DNA of 10,008 nt from Prevotella sp. (GCA_017632825.1 JAGBQP010000121.1:1-10008); one strand, 5' to 3'. Positions 1-8,370 are shown, counted from the stretch's first letter. The notes: generated by a model not told the origin, from the letters alone. A program made the numbers and translations.

Positions 1-4
1 CAAT

Positions 5-42
5 TGAAAAGGGTCCGCTCACAACGATGTGAACGGGCCCTT
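5..42 (-). terminator. Probable intrinsic terminator of tex
   Basis: Two 15-base arms (9-23 and 28-42) pair around a 4-base loop with one mismatch and one wobble pair. On the minus strand the stem is followed by a short T run (7-10). It lies 22 bp past the tex stop codon, where a terminator of that gene is expected. The hairpin also folds on the plus strand, so it could serve a convergent gene to the left, but the T run there is poor. What is seen: the inverted repeat and its position. Inferred: termination activity. Confidence 0.75.
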
Positions 43-64
43 ACTCTTATGTCTATAAACTTGA

Positions 65-2239
65 CTAAAGTCCACGCATAGATAGTGATATGCGGTTGCG
101 ACGGCGGTCAACCTCAATAACTCGGACACGAACGTGCTGATGAAGCTTCACTATGGTATTGGGGTCCTTGACATATTTATCGGCCAACTGCGAAACATGT
201 ACGAGACCATCCTGATGGACACCAACATCAACAAAAGCGCCAAAAGCGGTGATATTGGTAACGATACCTGGGAGTTCCATTCCTTCAACGAGGTCATCGA
301 CCGACTCAATACCATCGGCAAAGCGGAATTCCTCAATCTGCTCACGAGGGTCACGGCCGGGCTTTTCAAGTTCTTTCACGATATCAGTCAGCGTAGGCAA
401 TCCGACTTCCGACGTCACATAGCGTTCCAAACGTATGGTTTGCCGCTTCTCCTTATTATTAATAAGGTCGGCAATGCTACAGCCCTGATCCTTTGCCATT
501 TGCTCTACCACCTGATAGCGCTCAGGATGAACAGCCGAATTATCAAGCGGGTTCTTAGCTCCGGGGATGCGCAGGAAACCTGCACACTGCTCAAAGGCCG
601 AAGGACCGAGACGTGGAACCTTCTTGAGTTGGGCACGAGAAGTGAAAGCACCGTTAGCCTTGCGGTAATCAACGATGTTCTTTGCAAGTGCAGGACCTAA
701 TCCGCTGACGTACTGCAACAGATGGCTACTGGCAGTATTAAGGTTGACACCGACAGAGTTGACACAACTCATCACCGTCTGATCCAACTGCAGCTTAAGT
801 TTCGTCTGGTCAACATCATGCTGATACTGCCCCACCCCGATACTTTTGGGATCAATCTTCACGAGCTCGGCCAGCGGGTCCATCAGTCTACGGCCAATGG
901 AGACAGCACCACGCACGGTGACGTCTTCGTCGGGGAACTCATCGCGCGCCACCTTTGAGGCAGAATAAACAGAGGCACCATCTTCGCTGACAACGAAAAC
1001 CTGGGGTTTCGTGGATTGCTCTGATGAAACTGAACCACCAGAAATAGCCTCCTCCACAAAGGCACGTGTCTCGCGGCTGGCAGTGCCATTACCGATGGCG
1101 ATGGCCTCAATGTGATACTGCTCTATCATCTGTTGCACGTGGACGGTGGCTTGCATACGGTGATTGACCGGCGGGTGAGGGAAAACGGCTTCATGGTGTA
1201 ACAGATTTCCCTGAGCATCAAGACACACCACCTTACAGCCTGTACGGAAACCGGGGTCAACACCCATCACGCGTTTCTGTCCCAACGGTGCCGACAGTAA
1301 CAGCTGGCGCAAATTCTCAGCAAAGACACGAATAGCCTCATCGTCGGCCTGTTCCTTGCTAAGGGTATTGAATTCGGTTTCTATTGACGGTTTTAGCAAA
1401 CGCTTGTAGCCGTCCTCCACAGCTTCAGACACAAATTTCCAACAAGCATTCGAGCCGTTAGCTGGTGCTGATGGCATATTTCGTTTCAGCTTCTCCACAC
1501 ATTCCTCATCGCTTATAGGGTCGATGCTCAGTCGAAGAATACCCTCGGCCTCGCCACGACGCATGGCCAACAAGCGGTGGCTGGAACAACGCTTCAGTGG
1601 TTCATGCCAGTCGAAGTAGTCGCGGTATTTCTGAGCTTCGTCAGTGTCGGCTTTTGCCTTCACCACCTTCGACGTGATTATGGCGGTACGGCGGAAAGCA
1701 CCACGTACCTGCTGGCGTGAGCGCTCATCCTCGCTCACTTGTTCGGCAATAATGTCCTGCGCGCCTTTCAGGGCAGCGGCAACATCGGCGACATCGTCTT
1801 TTACAAAACGAACTGCTGCAGCTTCAGGGTTACGTTCACGCTGTTGTAGCAAGATAATAGCTAACGGTTCCAACCCCTGTTCACGGGCCACCTGGGCACG
1901 AGTGCGGCGTTTCGGTCGGTAAGGCAAGTAGATATCCTCCAGTTCTGTAGAGTCCCAGCATCGCTCAATGCGCTGCTGCAGATCTGGTGTCATCTTCTCA
2001 AGCTCAGTGATGGTTTTGACAATAGTCTCCTTTCGCTTCACCAACTCTCGCAGTTTGTCGAACTGGTCACTGATGGCAGCAATCTTCACTTCGTCAAGTC
2101 CGCCTGTCCGCTCTTTGCGGTAACGAGCAATAAACGGAATGGTGCACCCTTCTTCGAGTAGTGTCAGTGTGCCGGCAACACCGCTTTCGGCAATTCCAAG
2201 CCGCTGCGCTATGAGTTTTGCAAATATTTTCTGTTCCAT
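65..2239 (-). CDS. tex: Tex/YhgF family RNA-binding transcription accessory protein
   Basis: Cytoplasmic nucleic-acid-binding protein of the Tex family, related to the core of eukaryotic Spt6 and linked to transcription and RNA metabolism; its exact bacterial role is poorly defined. The 724 residues show the full family order: helical N-terminal domain with the conserved IPFIARYRKERTGGLDE stretch (34-50) and LEDIYLPYRPKRRTRA (100-115), a YqgF/RNase H-like domain starting at GVDPGFRTG (326-334), the GVGQYQHDV motif (468-476), helix-hairpin-helix repeats (about 498-560) and a C-terminal S1 domain (about 650-724). The protein stops right after S1, without the extra tail of some proteobacterial homologues. 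A Ser/Gly-rich linker (about 399-411) lies inside the YqgF region. The start fits the family N-terminus; the next Met is residue 83. Its own promoter appears to abut the ATG. It lies 60 bp after hemG on the same strand but is probably a separate unit. Confidence 0.96.
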   Translation of the reverse strand: MEQKIFAKLIAQRLGIAESGVAGTLTLLEEGCTIPFIARYRKERTGGLDEVKIAAISDQFDKLRELVKRKETIVKTITELEKMTPDLQQRIERCWDSTELEDIYLPYRPKRRTRAQVAREQGLEPLAIILLQQRERNPEAAAVRFVKDDVADVAAALKGAQDIIAEQVSEDERSRQQVRGAFRRTAIITSKVVKAKADTDEAQKYRDYFDWHEPLKRCSSHRLLAMRRGEAEGILRLSIDPISDEECVEKLKRNMPSAPANGSNACWKFVSEAVEDGYKRLLKPSIETEFNTLSKEQADDEAIRVFAENLRQLLLSAPLGQKRVMGVDPGFRTGCKVVCLDAQGNLLHHEAVFPHPPVNHRMQATVHVQQMIEQYHIEAIAIGNGTASRETRAFVEEAISGGSVSSEQSTKPQVFVVSEDGASVYSASKVARDEFPDEDVTVRGAVSIGRRLMDPLAELVKIDPKSIGVGQYQHDVDQTKLKLQLDQTVMSCVNSVGVNLNTASSHLLQYVSGLGPALAKNIVDYRKANGAFTSRAQLKKVPRLGPSAFEQCAGFLRIPGAKNPLDNSAVHPERYQVVEQMAKDQGCSIADLINNKEKRQTIRLERYVTSEVGLPTLTDIVKELEKPGRDPREQIEEFRFADGIESVDDLVEGMELPGIVTNITAFGAFVDVGVHQDGLVHVSQLADKYVKDPNTIVKLHQHVRVRVIEVDRRRNRISLSMRGL

Positions 2240-2244
2240 ACCTG

Positions 2245-2275
2245 CAAAAGTACGAAAAAACGAGAAAAGCGCAAA
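2245..2275 (-). promoter_or_regulatory. Probable tex promoter (Bacteroidota type)
   Basis: Read on the minus strand, TTTG (2275-2272) is followed after 19 bp by TACTTTTG (2252-2245). This fits the Bacteroidota sigma factor consensus of a TTTG -33 element and a TAnnTTTG -7 element. The -7 element ends only 5 bases before the tex ATG (2239), so the expected transcript has almost no 5' leader. The match is seen directly; promoter activity is inferred. Confidence 0.72.
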
Positions 2276-2299
2276 AGAAAAAGTCTTTTTTTCTTTGTC

Positions 2300-3658
2300 T
2301 TATGCCTTGCAACCAATTATTCGAGCCACCTCTGCACCCTGATGGATGCGATGCCCCATTCCTATACCGTCGCGCATATTACCAGCCAGCGTGAGCCCCG
2401 GATACTTTTGCTGGAGATAGTCGATAGCTTCGAAACGTTCTCCACTGTTACTCCAATACTGTGGAATGGCACGTTCATGACGGAAGATACGAATCAGGTC
2501 AGGCTGGCTGTCGGCAGGATACTTCAGCATCCGATGGAACGCGTCAAGCACAATCTCCCTGATTTCCTCATCCGTCTTTTGCATATATTCCGTATGGCGT
2601 GCACCGCCTATGAAATAAGAATACAGAGCGCCGCCTTCTGGAGCACGTCCACCAAAGCATGAAGAAGGAAATAGTATGCCGAGCACACGCTGGTGTTCCT
2701 TATGGGGAACGAGACCACCAAAGGCCGGGCACTCCATTCCCCGTGCATCCTTCACACCAACGACAACTTGAATAATGGGAGCATAGAAGAGGTTGCTGAT
2801 TTTCTGCATCAGCTCTTTTTCGACAAATGGCAGTAACTGAGGCAATGCATAGGCACCTACAGTCGTTACAACCTGACTGCAATGTATGGACTCCCCACCT
2901 TGGTAATTGACAAGCCAAGAACCATCCTCCTGAGGTTCGACGGTTACATGAGTGGCACCAGTTGTTATGTCCAACTCCTGAGACATCGCATCAACCATCT
3001 GCTGAAGGCCGCCTACAGCAGAGAACACTTTTTTCGTCGCCAGCTTGTCACGTTCTGATTTCTTCTCTTTGGCTTTGGCTATGCTGCCACGAATAAAACT
3101 ACCATAAGTAGCTTCAAGGTTATACAGTTTCGGTAGTGCATAGCGCGTGGTGAGCTTCATGGGGTCGCCTGCATAGACACCAGAAACAAAGGGATCGACC
3201 GCATATTCGTAGAACGAGCGTCCTAAACGCCGCTGTGCCAATGCCCCCACCGATTCGTCGGGGTCGTTGCCCTGTTTGCGCCACGGTTCACCAAGAATTC
3301 TGAACTTGTCGGACAGACGGAACAAGGGGGTGGTAATACCTCCCATAAGACTGGAGGGTAAAGCATGGAAACGCTTGCCCTTCCAGATAAGACGACGTTT
3401 AGAAGAGTCGCGAGCAATCTCCAACTGACACTTATCGCTAAGGCTTTGAAAGAGTTCGGCCACTTCCGGAAACGAGATGACACCGGTGTTGGGTCCACTC
3501 TCAAAAGTAAAGCCCTCTTCTGTATATGTACGGATTTGTCCGCCTATGCGACTCTCTTTCTCAAGAACAATGACGTCGCAGCCCATCTTTTTCAGGTGAA
3601 AGGCAACACTGAGACCGGTGAGGCCTGCGCCTATGACGACAATATCATGCTGTTTCAT
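2300..3658 (-). CDS. hemG: Protoporphyrinogen oxidase, flavin amine-oxidase type (HemY-like PPOX)
   Basis: FAD enzyme that oxidises protoporphyrinogen IX to protoporphyrin IX, the step before ferrochelatase. From Met 3658 it has 452 residues, a normal length. The N-terminus starts straight into the Rossmann FAD fold: GAGLTG (10-15), acidic strand end VLEKE (31-35) and RIGGQIRT (37-44), then FESGPNT (52-58). The C-terminus carries the family FAD motif LAGNMRDGIGMGHRIHQG (424-441). The frame is open 12 codons further upstream (3694), but those codons overlap the end of hemN and precede the FAD fold, so 3658 is preferred. It begins 7 bp after the hemN stop, placing it last in the operon and matching the order of the reactions. 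The fold is that of the oxygen-linked PPOX class (HemY by fold, often labelled hemG). Some members of this family act on coproporphyrinogen III instead; the HemN partner favours the protoporphyrinogen route here. Confidence 0.92.
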   Translation of the reverse strand: MKQHDIVVIGAGLTGLSVAFHLKKMGCDVIVLEKESRIGGQIRTYTEEGFTFESGPNTGVISFPEVAELFQSLSDKCQLEIARDSSKRRLIWKGKRFHALPSSLMGGITTPLFRLSDKFRILGEPWRKQGNDPDESVGALAQRRLGRSFYEYAVDPFVSGVYAGDPMKLTTRYALPKLYNLEATYGSFIRGSIAKAKEKKSERDKLATKKVFSAVGGLQQMVDAMSQELDITTGATHVTVEPQEDGSWLVNYQGGESIHCSQVVTTVGAYALPQLLPFVEKELMQKISNLFYAPIIQVVVGVKDARGMECPAFGGLVPHKEHQRVLGILFPSSCFGGRAPEGGALYSYFIGGARHTEYMQKTDEEIREIVLDAFHRMLKYPADSQPDLIRIFRHERAIPQYWSNSGERFEAIDYLQQKYPGLTLAGNMRDGIGMGHRIHQGAEVARIIGCKA

Positions 3659-3665
3659 TACTATA

Positions 3666-5030
3666 TTAAATTGGTTTTGAGAATTTCTTGTCACTATGTC
3701 GAATCAAAGGATCGAGTGCGGCGGCTACATTACGTACGAAAGGACGGCCCTCGGTATTAACAACGATATGGTCTGCGTGCAGCGTAAGCAAACCATCAGC
3801 AGCCATTTCCTGCATCAGCTGTTCATTGTAGTCGCAGGCTTGGCGGAGGGCATCGGGAGTAACTTCCAGGAGACTAGACAGGGAGCCCCAGTCAAGTGCA
3901 TAGTTGCACATCAGCGTCTCAATGACTTCACGTCTCAGTTTCTCTTCTGCCGACAGACGATAGCCACGCCTGGTATATAGTTGTCCTTTGTTGATGGTTT
4001 CTATATACTCTTTGATATCACGACCATTCTGGGCATAGGCATCATCAAGCTGACTGATGGCTGTCACGCCAAAGGCATAGACTTGTGCCGTTGTGCGGCG
4101 GGTGCAATATCCCTGGAAATTACGATGTAGCAATCCCTGAGACAGCGCTTGTGCCAGTTCATCGTCAGGCAGGACAAAGTGGTCCAGTCCTACTGCCTGA
4201 TATCCTGCATGAAGCAATGTCTGCGCTGCTGTCTCGAACATCTGGTTTTTCTCGTCGGTTGACGGTAAGCCCAAACGGTCTAATGCCATCTGTCGAGGAA
4301 AGAGTCGGGGAAGGTGGGCGTATGAGAATGTGACCAACCGGTTGGGACGCAATTCGGCGGCCTGCTCAATAGTCTGTCGGAAGCTATCGGCTGTTTGAAG
4401 GGGCAAACCGTAAATAAAATCCATATTCACAGTAGCTCCTGAAGCACGTATGATTTGCAGAATCTCGTTGACAGGAAGCAGTGCAGGACGTCGGTTGACA
4501 CCCTTCAAGACTTCCTGACTAAAGTCTTGAATACCTAAACTATAGCGGGTGAAACCACACGCTGTAAGTTGCAGCCAGTCGTCGGCTGTAAGATAGCCTG
4601 GGTGACACTCTATCGCGATTTCAGGTCGTTCAATGGTGGGAGCCAAAGACAGCAGATGCTCGTTCAGTTCCTTGATATACTTAATAGGAATAGAGGTTGG
4701 ACTGCCACCACCGTAGTGAATCTGTGAGATTCTACGCCCAGGTCGGATATGTTTGGCCACCAAATCAATCTCCCGATGAAGGGCATCTACATAAGCATCG
4801 ACCACCTCTGTCGTACCATACGGGTAGGAATTACATCCACAGTAATGACAGAGATGCCGACAAAAGGGAATATGCAGATAAAAGGATATTTGGTTCTGCT
4901 TTGCTTCATTCGAAGTATCAACAGCCTGCAGATAATCACCAGCCATCATCTCACCGAAGAAGTTAGCTGGTGGATAACTGGTGTAGCGTGGAACAGGCCG
5001 GTTATACTTCTGTATGATTTCAGGCTTCAT
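3666..5030 (-). CDS. hemN: Oxygen-independent coproporphyrinogen III oxidase (radical SAM)
   Basis: Cytoplasmic radical-SAM enzyme that decarboxylates coproporphyrinogen III to protoporphyrinogen IX without oxygen. From Met 5030 it has 454 residues, close to the E. coli enzyme. The iron-sulfur motif is CxxxCxxCxC (Cys57, 61, 64, 66). The fourth Cys and the N-terminal PRYTSYPPA segment (14-22) mark true HemN and argue against the HemW heme-chaperone paralogue. Also visible are GGGSPT (107-112), Glu141, SLGIQDF (164-170), a MDFIYGLPLQT strand, YAHLPRLFPRQ, and the C-terminal substrate domain with FQGYCTRR and VIETLMCNYALDW. An upstream Met at 5096 lies well inside the preceding permease gene and adds no family sequence, so 5030 is chosen. 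The gene overlaps the permease end by 11 bp and is followed 7 bp later by hemG. No Shine-Dalgarno sequence is visible. Confidence 0.95.
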   Translation of the reverse strand: MKPEIIQKYNRPVPRYTSYPPANFFGEMMAGDYLQAVDTSNEAKQNQISFYLHIPFCRHLCHYCGCNSYPYGTTEVVDAYVDALHREIDLVAKHIRPGRRISQIHYGGGSPTSIPIKYIKELNEHLLSLAPTIERPEIAIECHPGYLTADDWLQLTACGFTRYSLGIQDFSQEVLKGVNRRPALLPVNEILQIIRASGATVNMDFIYGLPLQTADSFRQTIEQAAELRPNRLVTFSYAHLPRLFPRQMALDRLGLPSTDEKNQMFETAAQTLLHAGYQAVGLDHFVLPDDELAQALSQGLLHRNFQGYCTRRTTAQVYAFGVTAISQLDDAYAQNGRDIKEYIETINKGQLYTRRGYRLSAEEKLRREVIETLMCNYALDWGSLSSLLEVTPDALRQACDYNEQLMQEMAADGLLTLHADHIVVNTEGRPFVRNVAAALDPLIRHSDKKFSKPI

Positions 5031-6261
5031 GAGGTTTCTTAAAGTTGAACAGAATATAGAAAAGTGATAGTGTTGCAATAAAAACCTCCACTGCAAAAAG
5101 TCCCTGATAACCCAAATGGTCGGCTACGGCACCACTCAGACCTGCCATTATAATACCGCTCAGATGTGTCAGCACCGTCTGAACAGTAAAGTCAGTACCC
5201 TCACGTCCTGGGCGCACACACTCCATAGCACTGGTATATACCACTATCGTTGCCATACCGTAGCTTACCCATAGTATCACCACGCCTGCATAGAGCACGG
5301 TCGTCGATGGCTGTCCCATCAACGAAATGGACAGGAAACAAAGTGTAACCAAAAGGATGAAACAGGCGAAAAGAATCCTTGCAGTAAAGATGCCTATACG
5401 CTTCACCAGGAAGCCTGCTCCAAAGGAAGCACAAAAGGCAGCAGAAGTACCAATAATGCCACTCATCACACCTATTTCTTTCATAGAATAGCCCAAATCG
5501 ACCAACCAGGGACGCATCATAGAAAGGATACCGATGATACTGGCATAATACAGCAGGAGGAACCCAATCTGTCGCCAGATGCCTGGCTGAGCGAAGAACG
5601 AAGCAAAATCGGTGAGACGTGGGCGTTGCTTAGCGGATTTCGGCATAACATCCACATCCTTCCTTCGTATAAGGGGGATGAGCATTAGCAACACAAAGAT
5701 GGCCAGACAGGGGGTGACAACATGCCACCCGAAGCGCTGGAGCACCAGCAAAAGCAAACCACTGCCAACAAGTGCGCCGCCAAAACTACCCATCGACTGC
5801 ATACTGTTGACCATATTCTTATCGCGTCCGCGATGCATCAGAATGGCCAGCGCATCGGTAGCGATATCCTGTGTGGCTGAAGCCACTAACGAGAGTGTCA
5901 CCAACAGAAGAACAAGGAAAAGATTGTCGGCAACATGAAGGAATCCGGCTAAAACAATGAAAAACGCATACACACATTCGCATATAACGATGCAGCGACG
6001 GAAGTCACGTCCCGTCAGGCAATGACGGTCAACCATTGGCGACCACAGGAATTTCAGTACCCAAGGCAGTTTTACGAGTTGCAACAATCCGATGGTTGCC
6101 AACGAATAGTTTGCTTCGCGCATCATCACCTGCAAGGCTGTTGCAAAGAAGCTCGAGGGTATGCTCTGAGCAATGTAAAGGCAGAAGAACATCGGAAGCC
6201 CGATGCCTCTGCCTTCTTTACTTATATGGCTAAAATGTGTTTGATTCTCCGTTTGCTCCAT
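5020..6261 (-). CDS. MFS permease, AmpG-like / RhtX-FptX siderophore-type
   Basis: Inner-membrane major facilitator of 413 residues with about 12 hydrophobic segments in two halves, split by a charged loop at about 198-220. The first half carries LPWVLKFLWSPMVDR (65-79), the MFS loop 2-3 signature form seen in AmpG-like permeases, and ATQDIATDA (129-137), another hallmark of that group. AmpG itself, the muropeptide permease, is longer with extra helices; the short 12-helix form and a TonB-dependent receptor next door fit better with RhtX/FptX-type permeases, which move siderophores across the inner membrane. The gene starts 4 bp after the receptor stop codon and overlaps hemN by 11 bp. By position it is the likely inner-membrane partner of the receptor, followed by two porphyrin enzymes, so the cargo could be a siderophore or a porphyrin. 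Family is well supported; substrate is not. Confidence 0.85.
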   Translation of the reverse strand: MEQTENQTHFSHISKEGRGIGLPMFFCLYIAQSIPSSFFATALQVMMREANYSLATIGLLQLVKLPWVLKFLWSPMVDRHCLTGRDFRRCIVICECVYAFFIVLAGFLHVADNLFLVLLLVTLSLVASATQDIATDALAILMHRGRDKNMVNSMQSMGSFGGALVGSGLLLLVLQRFGWHVVTPCLAIFVLLMLIPLIRRKDVDVMPKSAKQRPRLTDFASFFAQPGIWRQIGFLLLYYASIIGILSMMRPWLVDLGYSMKEIGVMSGIIGTSAAFCASFGAGFLVKRIGIFTARILFACFILLVTLCFLSISLMGQPSTTVLYAGVVILWVSYGMATIVVYTSAMECVRPGREGTDFTVQTVLTHLSGIIMAGLSGAVADHLGYQGLFAVEVFIATLSLFYILFNFKKPHEA

Positions 6262-6265
6262 ATCA

Positions 6266-8353
6266 TTACAAATCCAGTATCAGCGATGTGCCAAAGGACA
6301 CAGGGCGCCCTTTCTGACCATAAGATGTACTTGTCTTGAAGTAATATGTCAGATAGTTGGTATCCGTCAGGTTCTTTCCCCATACCTCCCAAGTCAGACG
6401 ACCGATGGTAGCACTCGCCTTAGCATTGAGCAGTGTGTAGAACGACTGAGCCACAGCGTTATCCTCATTCCAGTAAATCTTGCCGATACCGGTCAGTCCT
6501 GCACTCAGCACCACACGGTCTAAGACCGAATGAGTGGGAACGATGGTGTAAGAGCCATTCAGTGCCAGCGTGTGACGGGGCACCAGGGGCAACATCTTTC
6601 CTGTATAGCTGACAGTCTCGCTGCGCTTGTAATCCAGGAAGCGGGCGTAGGTATAGCCATACGACAGGTTCAGTGTCAGCGGCTGTACAGGACGAGCGGT
6701 CACTGCCAGTTCCACGCCCTTTGAGTCTGAGTGGCCGGCATTGCGGGTGATGTTACCCACACCGGGAACGGTTTGTGTAATCTGCTGATGACGCCAGTCA
6801 ACATAGAACAGGCTCAGTTCAGCCTGTAGTGTATGATTGGCTGTTGATGCCTTTACGCCAACCTCATAGTTCCAGTTATACTCAGGGTCAAAGGTACGCT
6901 CATCATCCTGCAGGAATGTAGAGTTAAAACCGCCTGTTTTGTAACCACGGGTAACTGAAGCATAGAACAGCTGATCACCCGATGTCAGATATTCCAAAGA
7001 GAACTTCGGAGTGAGCTGAGTGAAATTCAGTTTGCTGTTATACTGGTCTTCCTGTGTACCAAGAGCTTGAGACCAGGCTTCTGTGCGGTAAGCAACATAA
7101 TCCTCCTTGGCATGTTCGTAGTCGAAACGCAGTCCTAAACGGGCCTTTAGTCCACCAACGATGTCAAGTGCCGACTGGTGATAGAGTGAAAGACCGGTTG
7201 TCGGTGAGTCATAGAACTTGGGGGTACAATAGTTCTGACTAATGTAAGTTGTGTAGAGCTGCTTCTTATAGCTGTCGCTGAAAAAGAAAGCACCTACCAT
7301 CCACTGATAGCGTCCTGACGTTGTGGACTTCAGAGTCAGTTCTTCACTGAAAATATTCTGTCGTACACCCTGCTTCACCCAATATAGGTCCTTCGGTGTG
7401 AAGTCCTGGTCGATACCCATGTGGTCGTCAATATACTGATAGGCCGCCTGGCTGTTGAAACTATAGGTATCACCCACGTAGCGGGCATTCACACCTACCG
7501 TTGTCAGCTGACGCAGGTAAGAGCTGTAGCGGTTGTAGTTAATCTCGCCTGTCTCGTCGGTCTCCACATCGTAGATGGCGTATGGGTAACCTCCCTGATC
7601 GCTGTTACGGTAGCTGACATCGGCAGAAAGTGTCCATCGTTCAGCCGGCTTCCAGGTAACTCGACCTCTGAGGAAGCCCTCGTTAAACTTGTCAATCTTA
7701 CTATCATCGTAAGAATTACGGAAGTAGCCATCATTGTGATGATAACTACCGTTGATAGCAAAACCGAGGCGGTCGTTCACCTTATTATAATGATAGCCGT
7801 TCACGGCGATGTCGTTGTACTTACCATAACTGGCCTTGATACGAGTACCCTGGAATTCCAGCGGCGAATGGGTATAAGCATTGATAATGCCGCCAATACA
7901 GTTACGACCGTAAAGCGTTCCCTGAGGACCGCGCAGGACTTCAAGCGACGAGAGGTCGAAAAGGTCATCGTCAAATGAAGAACGCTCCATGTGTGGAACG
8001 CCATCTACATAAAAGCCCACAGTTGGTCCATTGGTCTTTGAACCCACACCGCGTACGAAAACGGGCGAGTTCTGGCGGCTACCATATTCCGGAATATAGA
8101 AGTTAGGTACGCTATAGCCCAAATCCTTGATGGTGGTCATCTCCGTATTACGGATGAAAGCACTCGGCAGAAGAGTGACAGACATGGCATCGTGTCGGGG
8201 AGCCTCTTGCTTAAAACCGACAACGGTTAACTCGTCCATGTCGAACTGACGGGCTACAGTGGTGTCCACTAACTCAGAACCTGATTCTGCAAAAACATAA
8301 GATGCACAAGATAGTGCCAGGAATAGTGTTGTACTTTTTATCATTTCAATCAT
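6266..8353 (-). CDS. TonB-dependent outer-membrane receptor (iron-complex/porphyrin type)
   Basis: Ligand-gated beta-barrel that imports a scarce compound across the outer membrane using TonB energy. From Met 8353 it has 695 residues: signal peptide (about 1-22, ending YVFA), a possible TonB box around DMDELTVVG (38-46), plug domain (about 48-165) with the [11 protein letters not shown] motif (141-151), then a barrel with alternating aromatic strands, [12 protein letters not shown], and a C-terminus ending in Leu after [11 protein letters not shown]. It lacks the extra N-terminal domain of SusC-type glycan importers, and I do not see the FRAP/NPDL motifs of classical heme receptors; the overall style is that of iron-complex receptors. 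The open frame extends to 8548, but that stretch contains the promoter and a non-exported N-terminus, so it is rejected. Met 8344 is an alternative start three codons downstream and would also leave a good signal peptide. It is first in the four-gene operon. Substrate is unknown. Confidence 0.93.
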   Translation of the reverse strand: MIEMIKSTTLFLALSCASYVFAESGSELVDTTVARQFDMDELTVVGFKQEAPRHDAMSVTLLPSAFIRNTEMTTIKDLGYSVPNFYIPEYGSRQNSPVFVRGVGSKTNGPTVGFYVDGVPHMERSSFDDDLFDLSSLEVLRGPQGTLYGRNCIGGIINAYTHSPLEFQGTRIKASYGKYNDIAVNGYHYNKVNDRLGFAINGSYHHNDGYFRNSYDDSKIDKFNEGFLRGRVTWKPAERWTLSADVSYRNSDQGGYPYAIYDVETDETGEINYNRYSSYLRQLTTVGVNARYVGDTYSFNSQAAYQYIDDHMGIDQDFTPKDLYWVKQGVRQNIFSEELTLKSTTSGRYQWMVGAFFFSDSYKKQLYTTYISQNYCTPKFYDSPTTGLSLYHQSALDIVGGLKARLGLRFDYEHAKEDYVAYRTEAWSQALGTQEDQYNSKLNFTQLTPKFSLEYLTSGDQLFYASVTRGYKTGGFNSTFLQDDERTFDPEYNWNYEVGVKASTANHTLQAELSLFYVDWRHQQITQTVPGVGNITRNAGHSDSKGVELAVTARPVQPLTLNLSYGYTYARFLDYKRSETVSYTGKMLPLVPRHTLALNGSYTIVPTHSVLDRVVLSAGLTGIGKIYWNEDNAVAQSFYTLLNAKASATIGRLTWEVWGKNLTDTNYLTYYFKTSTSYGQKGRPVSFGTSLILDL

Positions 8354-8370
8354 TGTGTTGATTTCGGCTG

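Noticed and set aside
134..700. 188-codon plus-strand open frame inside tex
   Set aside because: Antisense to the conserved S1 and HhH part of tex; the sequence resembles no family and no promoter is seen.
2279..2291. A/T palindrome as a hemG terminator
   Set aside because: The arms are only A and T with practically no loop; it lacks a GC stem and cannot form a stable hairpin.
3666..5030. Calling hemN the heme chaperone HemW
   Set aside because: The CxxxCxxCxC motif, the N-terminal RPVPRYTSYP segment and the full HemN C-terminal domain are present, features of the true oxidase.
5020..6261. Calling the permease AmpG (muropeptide transporter)
   Set aside because: Signatures are shared, but the protein is shorter with about 12 helices, and the neighbours concern TonB uptake and porphyrins, not peptidoglycan recycling.
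7421..7978. 185-codon plus-strand open frame inside the receptor gene
   Set aside because: Antisense to the barrel and plug coding region; its Val/Thr-rich translation is typical of a shadow frame.
8332..8353. Lipobox-like LALSC in the receptor signal peptide
   Set aside because: The -1 to -3 residues fit a lipobox poorly, and a good signal peptidase I site (VFA) follows; TonB receptors are normally not lipoproteins.
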